64,000 nt of DNA from IMG/VR virus record IMGVR_UViG_3300045973_000529, positions 62,001-126,000 of that record, one strand, 5' to 3'. Position 1 is the first letter of the stretch; each line of letters begins with the position of its first letter. Below the pieces are notes generated by a model, which was not told the origin of the DNA, made no database searches, and saw only the letters and a program-made list of their open reading frames with translations. This stretch comes from a virus. This document shows, piece after piece, positions 45,837 through 54,711 of this stretch. Position numbers and translations under genes: made by a program.

Positions 45837-47009
45837 ATGAAAAAGTATGTGACGATGAAGTGCTCCGTGTGCGCACGGACACGCGATTCGCTGATTGACA
45901 TCACGCACTACGCCACCGACAAATGCACCATCACTTTGGGGTGCGAAGGTCGGTTGGCCCCAATTGGTTATACCAGTGATGGCACGGTGCTGAACAGCAT
46001 TCCTCCAACGGGATTGACGAACTGGTATCCGCGCGGCAGTGCTGTCACCGGCATCATTCCCCTAACTGAACAAACGCTGTACGACACTGCCACGGGAGCC
46101 ACTAAGCGGCAGTTCATTCTCGCCGTGTCAAACACTTCACTGGGGTTCGTTCCAAGCGACAACGCCACCATTGCACTGCACCTCGCCGGTGAGCCGCAAT
46201 CAGCGAAAGACTATCGGCAGTACCTGTACCGCAAGTCTGGTTCGTTCACTACTGTGAACGGCACTGAAGATGGTGCCAGCAAGAAGGTGCTGCGGTATGA
46301 CATCACAGGCACCAATCCTGATGTGGTTGACGTGTACGTGAACGGGGTGAAGTACGTCAGAGGCACGACTGCCGGTACCTATCGGCTCTATGATGGCACC
46401 GTCACCTCGGCAGCGCCACCGAACACGGTTCTGTTCAACACCACCATCACCGGTTCCTCTACCCAAGTGGATGTGATCGTCACGAAGGCAGCAGTTCCGA
46501 CTGAGCTGACACTGAACTTCTCGCGCATGATTCTTGACGAGTCACGCACTGGCACCGGCGCATGGGAGGGCATTGACGCCGTCAAGCATCAAGCCACCAA
46601 GGTAATGCACTCGCTGTTCTACTGCGACGTCTCTGAGGTGGCACCTCTGCAAGACGTGAAGCTTCGACTTAGCAGCACGGCGAGCACGCTGCACGATGCC
46701 GCTACCGTCACGCTCAATCCGGCTTGGGGCATCATTCTGCTGTCGCATGAAAAGCTCTACACACCACTGGATCGTCAGCGTGCCATGTACGTACCATTGA
46801 GTGCATTGAACAATGCAACCAATTACCTCGTGATGAAGTTCATCGACGGGGTGTACCAATTGCTCGTCACGAAGGACTCTGCAGTGGACGTGTTTCCACC
46901 GTTTGAAGTCATTCGCCTGAGCACCGCTGCGCTGGTGAAGACTGGCGTCACAGGCGATTCGAGCGCGCAGCAGCTCAACAACTCTGTCATCGTAGGACCA
47001 GACGCATGA
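45837..47009 (+). CDS. Virion structural protein, 390 aa
   Basis: N-terminal Cys pairs C-S-V-C (residues 8-11) and C-T-I-T-L-G-C (about 27-33) suggest a zinc-ribbon-like start before a long beta-rich body. That N-terminal layout is familiar from uncharacterised jumbo-phage virion proteins. A late promoter and structural-looking neighbours support a virion role, perhaps baseplate or tail. No enzymatic motif. Confidence 0.62.
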   Translation: MKKYVTMKCSVCARTRDSLIDITHYATDKCTITLGCEGRLAPIGYTSDGTVLNSIPPTGLTNWYPRGSAVTGIIPLTEQTLYDTATGATKRQFILAVSNTSLGFVPSDNATIALHLAGEPQSAKDYRQYLYRKSGSFTTVNGTEDGASKKVLRYDITGTNPDVVDVYVNGVKYVRGTTAGTYRLYDGTVTSAAPPNTVLFNTTITGSSTQVDVIVTKAAVPTELTLNFSRMILDESRTGTGAWEGIDAVKHQATKVMHSLFYCDVSEVAPLQDVKLRLSSTASTLHDAATVTLNPAWGIILLSHEKLYTPLDRQRAMYVPLSALNNATNYLVMKFIDGVYQLLVTKDSAVDVFPPFEVIRLSTAALVKTGVTGDSSAQQLNNSVIVGPDA

Positions 47010-47461
47010 TCACTCCCCCTCTCGTTGTTCCAAGTTTCTACACGGCATTGTTCGAGCGCACAGGCGCTCAAGAGATCATGAAGCTGGTCGCGCCAACGAG
47101 TGGCAAGGACATTGACCAAGTGCTCGTGACGTCAATCGACATGGCATCAGATCTTGAAGCCAGCGTTGAGCTTCGTGATGCGATCATGAAGGTCATGGAC
47201 GGCGCTGGCGTGCTGTTCGATGAGAAGTTGAAATTCAATCCGCTGTACCTCCCCACTGATTCAGACGTGCTGGCAGAGGCGATGGAGGTTGACGACGACG
47301 GTGTAGTCAAGTCTATCAGCGGGTTCGACAATCCGTTCATCACCATGAACATGTCAATTATGACGGCTGATGAAGGTGAAGCGGTGCTTGGCAAGGTGTG
47401 CTACAAGCAGTTCGAGCTGCCACCATACAACGACATCTTCGAAAGCAGAAAGCCATCATGA
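47006..47461 (+). CDS. Putative structural or assembly protein, 151 aa
   Basis: Family not recognised. Helical and acidic first half (I-D-M-A-S-D-L-E-A-S-V-E-L-R-D-A-I-M-K-V-M), then V-S/I-x-G-F-D-N-P-F-I near residue 110. Coupled by ATGA to the 390-aa gene, so very likely part of the same complex. Confidence 0.6.
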   Translation: MITPPLVVPSFYTALFERTGAQEIMKLVAPTSGKDIDQVLVTSIDMASDLEASVELRDAIMKVMDGAGVLFDEKLKFNPLYLPTDSDVLAEAMEVDDDGVVKSISGFDNPFITMNMSIMTADEGEAVLGKVCYKQFELPPYNDIFESRKPS

Positions 47462-47865
47462 ACTTCGCCACCCCTGTGAACTATCGCTATGCGATGAACC
47501 TGAAGCTGAATCAAGTTCACGGCACTGCGCCAACTCAGCCGTTCTTCCCATCAATCGAAGACATCGTCTTCAGCTCCCGCGAGTTCAGGGAGTTCGACGA
47601 GGCAGTGCAGTCGGCAAACATGTTCGTGGCCGAGGTGACCAGAACGGCGAATGACATGGCGAAGCTTGAGAAGTACAAGATGATCAGTGAGATCAACCCC
47701 AAGTTCACCGGCAAGGAAACGATCTCGAAGAACTGGGACAGCAACGAGGTTGCGAAGCTGTGGATCATCGACGCAGCGCGACAGGAAAAGTACCCTGGTC
47801 AGATGCTGGCGGTTGGGCTGACCCAGATTCTCGAAGTGCCACAGGAACTGGTCCCGCTCATGTGA
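47458..47865 (+). CDS. Putative structural or assembly protein, 135 aa
   Basis: Family not recognised. Start 47458 overlaps the previous TGA. Helical middle with F-R-E-F-D-E-A-V-Q-S-A-N-M-F-V-A-E and a C-terminal part with several Met. Last gene of the late operon; followed by a GTCCC/GGGAC hairpin and a new promoter. Confidence 0.6.
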   Translation: MNFATPVNYRYAMNLKLNQVHGTAPTQPFFPSIEDIVFSSREFREFDEAVQSANMFVAEVTRTANDMAKLEKYKMISEINPKFTGKETISKNWDSNEVAKLWIIDAARQEKYPGQMLAVGLTQILEVPQELVPLM

Positions 47866-47869
47866 CCCA

Positions 47870-47885
47870 GTCCCTTGCTTGGGAC
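47870..47885. other. Hairpin between late operon and replication block
   Basis: GTCCC-TTGCTT-GGGAC, 5-bp stem. Possible weak terminator, no T-run. Confidence 0.45.
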
Positions 47886-47906
47886 GCCTCTCGTTACAGT
47901 TGGTTG

Positions 47907-47912
47907 TACAAT
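47907..47912 (+). promoter_or_regulatory. Early/middle promoter of the replication block
   Basis: TACAAT, with GTTACA 15 bases upstream. An AGAGGTGC ribosome site follows before the 47945 ATG. Confidence 0.55.
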
Positions 47913-47944
47913 GACGTTACGACTTACCAACCACAGAGGTGCAC

Positions 47945-48295
47945 ATGCGCGAACTCTCCAACACTGTCTCCGCCGACAAGCCGAACACCAAGTTCCGTTC
48001 CATTCAGGACATCCTCAAGGACCCGCTCCTGAAGGCCAAGCTGAACAATCTCGTCGACGAAGCGGTGCGCTGCAAGCAACGCATCTACGGCGAGCAGCAA
48101 GCGATCAAGGATCTGCGCGACGTCGCTCGCAATGATGTGTCGCTGAACCCGAAGCACTTCAACTACTACGTGGCGATGGTGTTCAACAACGACTACGCAG
48201 CGCGCAAGGAAGACGTCGATCAACTCGGCACGCTGATCGATGCAGTGCTGGCTCTGGGCATCAACGACGATGTGCCTGGCGATGCCGACGACTGA
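47945..48295 (+). CDS. dsbA: DsbA-like double-stranded DNA-binding protein
   Basis: Residues 30-100 resemble T4 DsbA: a helix with L-V-D-E-A-V, then I-K-D-L-R-D-V-A-R-N-D-V-S-L-N-P-K-H-F-N, then a D-x-Y-A-A-R-K-E-D-V helix. T4 DsbA binds dsDNA and stimulates late transcription in vitro. At 116 aa it is longer than T4's 89 because of an N-terminal extension. A start at 47939 is also possible but 47945 has better ribosome spacing. It overlaps the next gene. Confidence 0.72.
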   Translation: MRELSNTVSADKPNTKFRSIQDILKDPLLKAKLNNLVDEAVRCKQRIYGEQQAIKDLRDVARNDVSLNPKHFNYYVAMVFNNDYAARKEDVDQLGTLIDAVLALGINDDVPGDADD

Positions 48296-48596
48296 CCTGG
48301 TCGGGTACAAGCTCTTCAGGCTTCGGAAGGACGGGTCACTTGGCCCATTGTTCATCAACAAGCAGCTACGGCTGGATGTTGGTGGAACGTACGAAGCTGA
48401 AGAGCATCGCACCAAGGGCTACGCTTTCCGACCGGGCTGGCACCTGTGCAAGACCCCAACAGCGCCTCATCTGTCCAAGAACAACCGTGTTTGGGCGAAG
48501 GTCATGGCGTACGATGCCACAGAGTATCCGCGGCCTGAGTCACAGGGCGGCGCTTGGTTGTTGGCGAAACGAATCACCATTCTTGAACTTGCATGA
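48282..48596 (+). CDS. Conserved phage hypothetical protein, 104 aa
   Basis: Contains Y-K-L-F-R-L-R-K-D-G-S-L-G-P-L-F-I-N followed by R-P-G-W-H-L-C and R-P-E-S-Q-G-G-A-W-L-L-A-K-R. I have seen this pattern in uncharacterised proteins of diverse phages; it looks like a compact beta-rich domain. It ends in an ATGA overlap with the DNA polymerase start, so both are made together. Confidence 0.72.
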   Translation: MPTTDLVGYKLFRLRKDGSLGPLFINKQLRLDVGGTYEAEEHRTKGYAFRPGWHLCKTPTAPHLSKNNRVWAKVMAYDATEYPRPESQGGAWLLAKRITILELA

Positions 48597-51502
48597 ACAC
48601 TTCCTACATCAGCTCCACCACCGACTGGGATACCGATCAAGTCATGGTGTGGGAGCGTCCAGTCGACGGTGGCCCAAGAACGCTGCAGCTTCACAAAGCG
48701 CTGCGATACTTCTATGTGCCTGACCCGGATGGAAAGCACACGGCCATCGATGGTCGCCAGCTCAAGCGGATTGACTGCGACTCGAGGGACGAACTGACAG
48801 AGACGTTGAAGCGGTATCGCGACAAGTACGAGTCGGACTTCCAGCCTGAGGCCCGTGTTCTGATGGACAAGTACTACGGTCGGCCAACGCCAATCGTGCA
48901 CTATGCGTTCCTCGACATCGAGGTCGACTACAAGTCGAAGCTCGGTTTCAGCTCACCTGAGAATCCGTACGCACCAATCAACGCGATCACGATCTACCAG
49001 TCGTGGACACGCGAGTACTTCACATACGCCGTGCCGCCAAAGGGCTGGAAAGGCACGCAAGAGTCGCTCCAAGTCGAAATCGACAAGCTTTGGGCCGAGC
49101 ACAAGCTCGCCTTCAAACCAAACGTCACGATCTGCAACACGGAACGTGACTTGCTGCTGTACATGCTCGGCGACATCGAAGACGCTGACATCATCAGCGG
49201 TTGGAACTCAGAGTTCTTCGACAATCCATACATCATCAAGCGCCTTGAGCGGGTGCTTGGCAAGAAGGCCATGGCTAGCATGTGCTTCAAAGGAGCACCA
49301 GCTCCGAAGGAGCGTGTCGTCAAGCGATTCGGTAGTGATGCCATCACGTACACCTTGTACGGTCGTACTCATCTGGACTACTTGGACCTCTTCAAGAAGT
49401 TCACATTCGAAGGGCGGGTTTCGTACTCACTCGCGAACATCGCAGCCGAAGAGCTGGACGTTCCGAAGCTGGACTACCCTGGCACTCTTGAGCAGCTGTA
49501 CAACAACGACTTCGCGCACTTCATCACGTACAACGCACGTGACGTCGAAGTCCTCGTGAAGCTGGACGTGAAGTTCAAGCTCATGCAGCTCGTGAACCAG
49601 ATGGCGCATGAGAACACCGTGCCGTTCATGGCGATTCTTGGCACAGTGCGATACGTCGAGACGGGCATCACGAACCGCGCGCACAACGTGCACAACAAGA
49701 TCGTGCTTGACAAGCGCATGGGTGCGACCAAGAACAAGAAGGTCGAAGGTGCGGTAGTGATGACCCCGTTCGCGGGTCTGCATGACTGGCTCGGTTCAGT
49801 GGACATCACGTCCCTGTACCCGTCCGTGATCCGTGCTTTGAACATGTCGATCGAGACGTTCGTTGGTCAGTTTGTGGATGAAGAAGCCGCATGGGCTGGC
49901 ATTCGCAAGAAGGACCACAACGACTGGACGCTGGTGATGGCTGACGACACGGCCATGACGCTGACTGGCGCCAAGTGGCACGAGTGGATGCGTGAGATGA
50001 ACTGCGCCGTGTCCGCGTTCGGCACCGTGTTTGATCAGAACCAGGCTGGCATGGTGGCAGACACCCTCACGTACTGGTTCAACGAGCGCGTCAGATTGAA
50101 CGCGGAGAAGAAGAAGTACGCCAAGCTGGCCGAGAATGAGAAGGATCCAGAAAAGCAAGCCGAGTATCAGCGGCAAGCAGATCACTTCGACCTGTTGCAG
50201 CTCACCAAGAAGATCCAACTAAACTCGACCTATGGTGCCTTGTTGAATGAAGCCTTCCGCTTCGGTCGCCGTGAAATCGGTGCCTCAGTGACGGGCACTG
50301 GTCGTCAGATCAGCACGCACATGGCGCAGACGATTGGTGAGGTCATCAGTGGGCGACCATGCGAGCTACGCAAGCGGTTCGCTCCTGGCACGCATGATCT
50401 TGACGAGAACGAAATCCGTCAGAAGGCGGGTGATTGGATCGTCAAGAAGAACAAGCCAGCACCAGCACGCACCACTGAACCATACGCTCGTGCGCTGCAA
50501 GCTGGGAACATTGCCGCGTTGTCGGAGCTTCTTGCCACTGCACTTGAGCTTGAGCTGAAGAAGGATCCAGATACTGGCGACATGATTCTGGCTCCAACCG
50601 GTGCTGTGTACTTCCCGGTGTTCACGGACAAGGAAGAGCATGCTGGTGACATCATCTACGGTGACACCGACTCGTGCTACTTCAAGACGCACGGTGTGGA
50701 CTACGAGGATGCAGTCCAGAAGGCTGACTCCATTGCGGAGCAGACGAATGCGACCTTCCCAGCGTTCATGGCTGAGGCGTTCAACTGTACCGATGGCCGT
50801 GAAAAGCTGATCAAGGCGGCTCGTGAAGTCGTTGCTGAGCGTGGCCTGTTCATGCACGCCAAGAAGAAGTACACCTTGCGTGTCGTGAACTTGGATGGCA
50901 AGGATCTGCGTGCCAAGCCGAAGCTGAAGTCGATGGGCTCCGAAATCAAGAAGGCCGACACGCCCAAGATCGTGCAGGACTTCCTGAAGGACCTCATGGA
51001 CTTGGTGTTGACGGGCAAGGAGTACAAGACGCTGGAGGAGTTCGTGAACTCGCACCGTGGCGAGCTCCTTGGTCCTGGGGTTGACATCCTGTCGTTGGCA
51101 CCATCGAAGCAAGTGAACAATCTGGATGAGTACTACGCCGAATACAAGCGCACCGAGAAGATCAAGCGCGGCAAGATGAAGGTCTGTCCAGGTCACGTAC
51201 GCGCTGCGATCAACTACAACGAGATGATCGAGCAGTTCGATCCAGGTACAGCAAAGCCGCTCAAGGCAGGCGACAAAGCCGCGATTCTGTACTTGCGCGA
51301 GAACTCGTTTGGGCTGAAGTCGATTGGCTTCCCGGCCGACATGCAGCATCTGCCCGACTGGTTCAATAAGAACTTCAAGGTCGACATGAAACTCACCGAA
51401 GAGAAGATGGTCGACTCCAAGATCGATGGCATCTTCGAGGCGCTTGGGTTCGAGGTGCCGACCTTGCAGCGCTCCTTCCTAGGAACCATGTTCACATTTT
51501 GA
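48593..51502 (+). CDS. 43: B-family DNA polymerase (T4 gp43-like), 969 aa
   Basis: Replicative polymerase with proofreading exonuclease. Exo I F-L-D-I-E-V-D (Asp108, Glu110), Exo II I-S-G-W-N-S-E-F-F-D, Exo III Y-N-A-R-D-V-E-V. Pol A D-I-T-S-L-Y-P-S (Asp404), Pol B K-x-x-L-N-S-T-Y-G near residue 544, Pol C Y-G-D-T-D-S (Asp691, Asp693). The length is a little above T4's 898; extra residues lie mostly between Pol B and Pol C. No inteins or introns. It ends 22 bases before the clamp gene. Confidence 0.97.
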   Translation: MNTSYISSTTDWDTDQVMVWERPVDGGPRTLQLHKALRYFYVPDPDGKHTAIDGRQLKRIDCDSRDELTETLKRYRDKYESDFQPEARVLMDKYYGRPTPIVHYAFLDIEVDYKSKLGFSSPENPYAPINAITIYQSWTREYFTYAVPPKGWKGTQESLQVEIDKLWAEHKLAFKPNVTICNTERDLLLYMLGDIEDADIISGWNSEFFDNPYIIKRLERVLGKKAMASMCFKGAPAPKERVVKRFGSDAITYTLYGRTHLDYLDLFKKFTFEGRVSYSLANIAAEELDVPKLDYPGTLEQLYNNDFAHFITYNARDVEVLVKLDVKFKLMQLVNQMAHENTVPFMAILGTVRYVETGITNRAHNVHNKIVLDKRMGATKNKKVEGAVVMTPFAGLHDWLGSVDITSLYPSVIRALNMSIETFVGQFVDEEAAWAGIRKKDHNDWTLVMADDTAMTLTGAKWHEWMREMNCAVSAFGTVFDQNQAGMVADTLTYWFNERVRLNAEKKKYAKLAENEKDPEKQAEYQRQADHFDLLQLTKKIQLNSTYGALLNEAFRFGRREIGASVTGTGRQISTHMAQTIGEVISGRPCELRKRFAPGTHDLDENEIRQKAGDWIVKKNKPAPARTTEPYARALQAGNIAALSELLATALELELKKDPDTGDMILAPTGAVYFPVFTDKEEHAGDIIYGDTDSCYFKTHGVDYEDAVQKADSIAEQTNATFPAFMAEAFNCTDGREKLIKAAREVVAERGLFMHAKKKYTLRVVNLDGKDLRAKPKLKSMGSEIKKADTPKIVQDFLKDLMDLVLTGKEYKTLEEFVNSHRGELLGPGVDILSLAPSKQVNNLDEYYAEYKRTEKIKRGKMKVCPGHVRAAINYNEMIEQFDPGTAKPLKAGDKAAILYLRENSFGLKSIGFPADMQHLPDWFNKNFKVDMKLTEEKMVDSKIDGIFEALGFEVPTLQRSFLGTMFTF

Positions 51503-51511
51503 CCAATTTGT

Positions 51512-51517
51512 TACAAT
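51512..51517 (+). promoter_or_regulatory. Extended -10 promoter giving a leaderless mRNA
   Basis: TGTTACAAT, then TACATC, then the clamp ATG six bases after the hexamer. A weak TTCACA lies 15 bases upstream. Confidence 0.65.
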
Positions 51518-51523
51518 TACATC

Positions 51524-52246
51524 ATGAAACTTACACCCTCAGACATCTTGAAGATCCGTGGTGCGTTGATCGCAGCACGAACCGCTGGCATCAACTCGGT
51601 CGTGATCACGAACGGGTACGTGGCTGGCGTCCATGAGAAGCACATCGCTGCGATCTTCAGTGCGTTGGCACTTGATCTCGACCCCGCCATCAGCATTGGC
51701 CTTGCAAAGCTCACTGACCTGGAGAAGCGACTTTCGCTCTTCGGTGAGATTGAAGTCGAGGGCGAGGTGAACGCGAACCAGAAGATGTGCAAGCTTGCGA
51801 TCCGCGGCAAGGGTGGCAAGATCGACTATCGCTGCAGCGATGAGCGACTGATCACGTACCCCAAGTCGAACAGCGACGAGCCAGGCATCGTGGTCACGAT
51901 CTCGAAGCCAGAGATTGCGCTCCTTTCGAAGGGGGCCAAGACCCTCAGTGCTGAGCACCTGACCTTGCAGGTCAAGCGTGACGGCACCGTGCACTTCGAG
52001 TGCCACGACACCAATCAAGACGAGTTCCAGACGGATCTCGAAGCTCAAGCTGAGTTCGTCGATGAGGTGTACCCCTATGTGAACCCGTTCGACGTGTCAT
52101 CGGGCGGAGTGTTCCTTGCACTCCTCGAGCACATGGTGAAGGACGCTGACACCGCGCAGCTGGTGGTGATGAAGACCGGCAACATCAGCCTACAAGTACA
52201 CGGACACGAAGTGTTCGCTGTCCCAAGAATCCAACATGGAGAATGA
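51524..52246 (+). CDS. 45: Putative sliding clamp (gp45-like), 240 aa
   Basis: No catalytic motifs. It follows the polymerase gene and starts M-K-L like T4 gp45. Two similarly built halves can be traced, beta-rich with K-I-D-Y-R-C-S-D-E-R in the middle and K-T-G-N-I-S-L-Q-V-H-G at the end. T4 gp45 (228 aa) is a trimeric ring that tethers polymerase and activates late transcription with gp33 and gp55. The similarity is weak by eye, so the call depends on position, length and fold pattern. It has its own promoter with a leaderless ATG. Confidence 0.6.
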   Translation: MKLTPSDILKIRGALIAARTAGINSVVITNGYVAGVHEKHIAAIFSALALDLDPAISIGLAKLTDLEKRLSLFGEIEVEGEVNANQKMCKLAIRGKGGKIDYRCSDERLITYPKSNSDEPGIVVTISKPEIALLSKGAKTLSAEHLTLQVKRDGTVHFECHDTNQDEFQTDLEAQAEFVDEVYPYVNPFDVSSGGVFLALLEHMVKDADTAQLVVMKTGNISLQVHGHEVFAVPRIQHGE

Positions 52247-52610
52247 CATGGATGACATCGAAAAGAGTCGCGTGGACTACGTGACACGCCTGGAAACGCA
52301 GCTGCAACATGCGCAGTCAGAGCTGGCCAATTACCGTGCAATCGCTGAGAAGTGGCAGCCGGTGCTGCACTCGGAAATCAGCACCGCCGACAAGCAAGCT
52401 CGCTTCACGTTGTCCTTCGGTGGCAAGCGTTCAACGGCCACGGTGCCGTTCAACACGATGCTGCAGTCCGATGCATTGACCCTGGCCTCGGCCGTTGTTG
52501 ATGCGCTGGTGCAGAGCAACGTGCAAGACCGGCTCCGCGAACAAGTACTGCCTGAAGTGCAGCGACTGCTGCCGTCGATCAGTACCATCAACGGCGCGGG
52601 GCAGTGGTGA
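52236..52610 (+). CDS. Hypothetical coiled-coil protein, 124 aa
   Basis: Family not recognised. Residues 1-45 form a coiled coil (L-E-T-Q-L-Q-H-A-Q-S-E-L-A-N-Y), followed by a beta segment (R-F-T-L-S-F-G-G-K-R) and a helical end. Two ATGs (52236, 52248) are possible. It lies between clamp and RNase H and may be a replication accessory factor. Confidence 0.62.
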   Translation: MENDMDDIEKSRVDYVTRLETQLQHAQSELANYRAIAEKWQPVLHSEISTADKQARFTLSFGGKRSTATVPFNTMLQSDALTLASAVVDALVQSNVQDRLREQVLPEVQRLLPSISTINGAGQW

Positions 52611-52963
52611 TGAAGTGGCTCAAGAAACTGTTCGGGACGCGTGAGCTGACCGATGCTGAGCAGCTCTTGAGCACTCGTGACGCGTTCATGGCTTCGCAAG
52701 AGGGGACTGAAACCCCATGGGCCATGTTCGAAGTCATGGGGTTCGAGGCGAACGGCCAGATCCGCGTTGAGTTCAACTGGAACGACGCATTCATCAAGCG
52801 TATCAACGAGCTCGGCTTCCAGGCTGAGACTGCTGAAGACGCCGTGCAGTTGTTCTTCTATGCCAGTCAGATGAAGCCAACTGAACTTTCGGGCGGTGAT
52901 GATGCGGTGCAAGCCGATCAGACCCCGCATCTGAGTGCCCCAGCAAACAGGATCGTCGTATGA
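52610..52963 (+). CDS. Hypothetical protein, 117 aa
   Basis: Family not recognised. ATG overlaps the previous TGA. Basic start (K-W-L-K-K-L-F) like an amphipathic anchor, then an alpha/beta domain with F-E-V-M-G-F-E-A-N-G-Q-I-R-V-E-F. ATGA link with the nuclease gene. Confidence 0.62.
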   Translation: MKWLKKLFGTRELTDAEQLLSTRDAFMASQEGTETPWAMFEVMGFEANGQIRVEFNWNDAFIKRINELGFQAETAEDAVQLFFYASQMKPTELSGGDDAVQADQTPHLSAPANRIVV

Positions 52964-53997
52964 AACGCCTCGTGATTGACACCTCAAATCTCTTCTGGCG
53001 TGCCGTCTCCGCTCAACAGCGGTACGGTCCAGCAGATGCAGGCGACTCAGCCGGTCTTGGGCTGCATATGTCACTGATGTCGATGCGCAAGCATTGGAAC
53101 CACATTCAGCCGGACAAGTTGGCCGTTGTGTTCGAAGGCAAGGACAACTGGCGCAAGAAGTACACCCGCTCCGAAGAGTGCTACTCCAAGCGGCTGTACA
53201 AGGGCAATCGCGTCGCTGACCCCGGCATGGCGGTGTTGTTCGACGTCATGAAGGCGTTCGAAGACCTCGTTCGTGAGCACACGAACATCGTGACGCTTCA
53301 GCACCCAGAGCTCGAGGGCGATGACTTGATCGGTGGGTACGCCCAGCACTTCAGCGCATTGGGTGACGATGTCACGATCCTGTCGGGCGACAAGGACTTC
53401 GTGCAACTCCTCGGTGGCGATGGTCGCATCAGGCTCGTGAATCCGGACGACGGCAAGGAGCGGACCCTGACTGGTGTCTGCGAAGTCGACGACCCTGGGT
53501 ACTTCATGTTCGAGAAGTGCATGCGCGGCGACTCAGGCGACAACGTGCTGCCTGCCTTCCCGCGAGTCCGGAAGACGAAGCTGTACAAGGCCTATGGAGT
53601 CAAGGACGGCAAGGTGGATCCGGCACTGGCTGACTCGTTCGAGATGAGCAACCTGCTGAACAGTCAGTGGGAGTTCATTGACCCTGAGTCTGGTGACAAG
53701 CGCATGATGTCAGTCGAGAAGATGTTCGAAGAGAACCATCTCCTCATGAACCTTGCAGGTCAGCCAGCACACGTTCGCGAGAAGATCACGCAAGTGATTG
53801 AGCACGAGAGCGAGCACCATGGGTCCTTCAACTTCTTCAAGTTCAACGCGTTCCTCGGCAAGTACGAACTGAAGCAGATCGCTGAGCGTGCCAGTGACTT
53901 CGTGCCAATGTTCAGTGGCAAGCTGCCACAGGGCGAGACTGCGGCGCAGTCCAAGGTCAAGCGTCTGGCGGACAAGCTGTCAGGGTTCAACTTCTGA
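52960..53997 (+). CDS. rnh: 5'-3' exonuclease / RNase H (FEN-type), 345 aa
   Basis: PIN/FEN nuclease: I-D-T-S-N-L at the start (Asp7), H-P-E-L-E-G-D-D-L-I near residue 119, I-L-S-G-D-K-D-F near 146 and R-G-D-S-G-D-N-V near 190 with the helix-hairpin-helix after it. This order matches T4 RNase H, which removes RNA primers and 5' flaps on the lagging strand together with gp45 and gp32. Length (345) is above T4's 305; the extra residues are near the C-terminus. Confidence 0.9.
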   Translation: MKRLVIDTSNLFWRAVSAQQRYGPADAGDSAGLGLHMSLMSMRKHWNHIQPDKLAVVFEGKDNWRKKYTRSEECYSKRLYKGNRVADPGMAVLFDVMKAFEDLVREHTNIVTLQHPELEGDDLIGGYAQHFSALGDDVTILSGDKDFVQLLGGDGRIRLVNPDDGKERTLTGVCEVDDPGYFMFEKCMRGDSGDNVLPAFPRVRKTKLYKAYGVKDGKVDPALADSFEMSNLLNSQWEFIDPESGDKRMMSVEKMFEENHLLMNLAGQPAHVREKITQVIEHESEHHGSFNFFKFNAFLGKYELKQIAERASDFVPMFSGKLPQGETAAQSKVKRLADKLSGFNF

Positions 53998-54014
53998 CGA
54001 TCAATCTCTCCTTG

Positions 54015-54041
54015 CTAAATAGGTTGCGGCTTCGTCCGCAA
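54015..54041 (+). promoter_or_regulatory. T4-type late promoter plus leader hairpin
   Basis: CTAAATAG (54015-54022), followed by TTGCGG-CTTCGT-CCGCAA (54024-54041), 87 bases before the 54110 start. The hairpin would sit at the very 5' end of the mRNA. Confidence 0.65.
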
Positions 54042-54109
54042 CAAAGGGTTCGGGAAGACGTGTTGTCCTACCGGTAAATCGTTCACGATCACCCGCAAGG
54101 AGAGAAAAC

Positions 54110-54535
54110 ATGGCACAGAACACAATCGAAAAGCGCGCGACCGATCTCAAGCACGTTTGGCTCATCGACTGGAACGATGACGGACTGCTGAAGGAAATCG
54201 CGGTTGTGATGGAAACGCAGGACGGTACGCTCTTCGGGATCGAAGTCGACAAGCTGCATCCGATCGACAAGGCGCGTCTGAAGAAGGTCATCACATCGGT
54301 CCACGCCGACAAGTACCCGCTCTGGGAACTGCTGTCACAAGGTCGTCTGAACAACGGCCTGAACGCACTGGACTTCTTCCACCAGAACTACGTCAAGGTC
54401 AAGCGTCCTCGTGGCGCCGTGATCGGCGGCGGTCTCGCCTCCGTTCAGTTGGATCTCGACGACGGTCGCCAAATCGGCTCGTCATTCAGCAACCCGCGTG
54501 GTGCTGTGACGGCAGGTGAAGCACCGAAGATGTAA
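54110..54535 (+). CDS. Hypothetical late protein, 141 aa
   Basis: Family not recognised. Mixed alpha/beta with W-L-I-D-W-N-D-D-G-L near the start and a beta C-terminus (V-I-G-G-G-L-A-S-V-Q-L-D). Single-gene late unit bounded by a late promoter and a strong terminator, so it is probably abundant late; a virion or head protein is possible. Confidence 0.66.
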   Translation: MAQNTIEKRATDLKHVWLIDWNDDGLLKEIAVVMETQDGTLFGIEVDKLHPIDKARLKKVITSVHADKYPLWELLSQGRLNNGLNALDFFHQNYVKVKRPRGAVIGGGLASVQLDLDDGRQIGSSFSNPRGAVTAGEAPKM

Positions 54536-54557
54536 GATCAGAACGATCGACCATTGG

Positions 54558-54584
54558 CAAGGGTCGCTTCGGCGACCCTTTTCG
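54558..54584 (+). terminator. Rho-independent terminator
   Basis: 9-bp stem AAGGGTCGC/GCGACCCTT with a TTCG loop, then TTCGG. Ends the 54110 transcript. Confidence 0.85.
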
Positions 54585-54635
54585 GCCTCCGGGCCTCTGA
54601 CACAGAAAGGACTTCCCGAGTAGTAGCACGCTCTG

Positions 54636-54641
54636 TATAAT
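54636..54641 (+). promoter_or_regulatory. -10 element of the endolysin region
   Basis: TATAAT, perfect consensus, with TG directly before it. No clear -35. About 70 bases of leader and an AAGGAG site precede the 54712 ATG. Confidence 0.55.
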
Positions 54642-54711
54642 GCGCCTACCTCTGACCAATAGCCAGACGGAGCGGTTTACGCCCGCCAACTAACACTAAG
54701 GAGTATCCACA

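Noticed and set aside
48593-51502. Intein or split in the DNA polymerase gene
   Set aside because: All Exo and Pol motifs occur in one uninterrupted frame at normal spacing.
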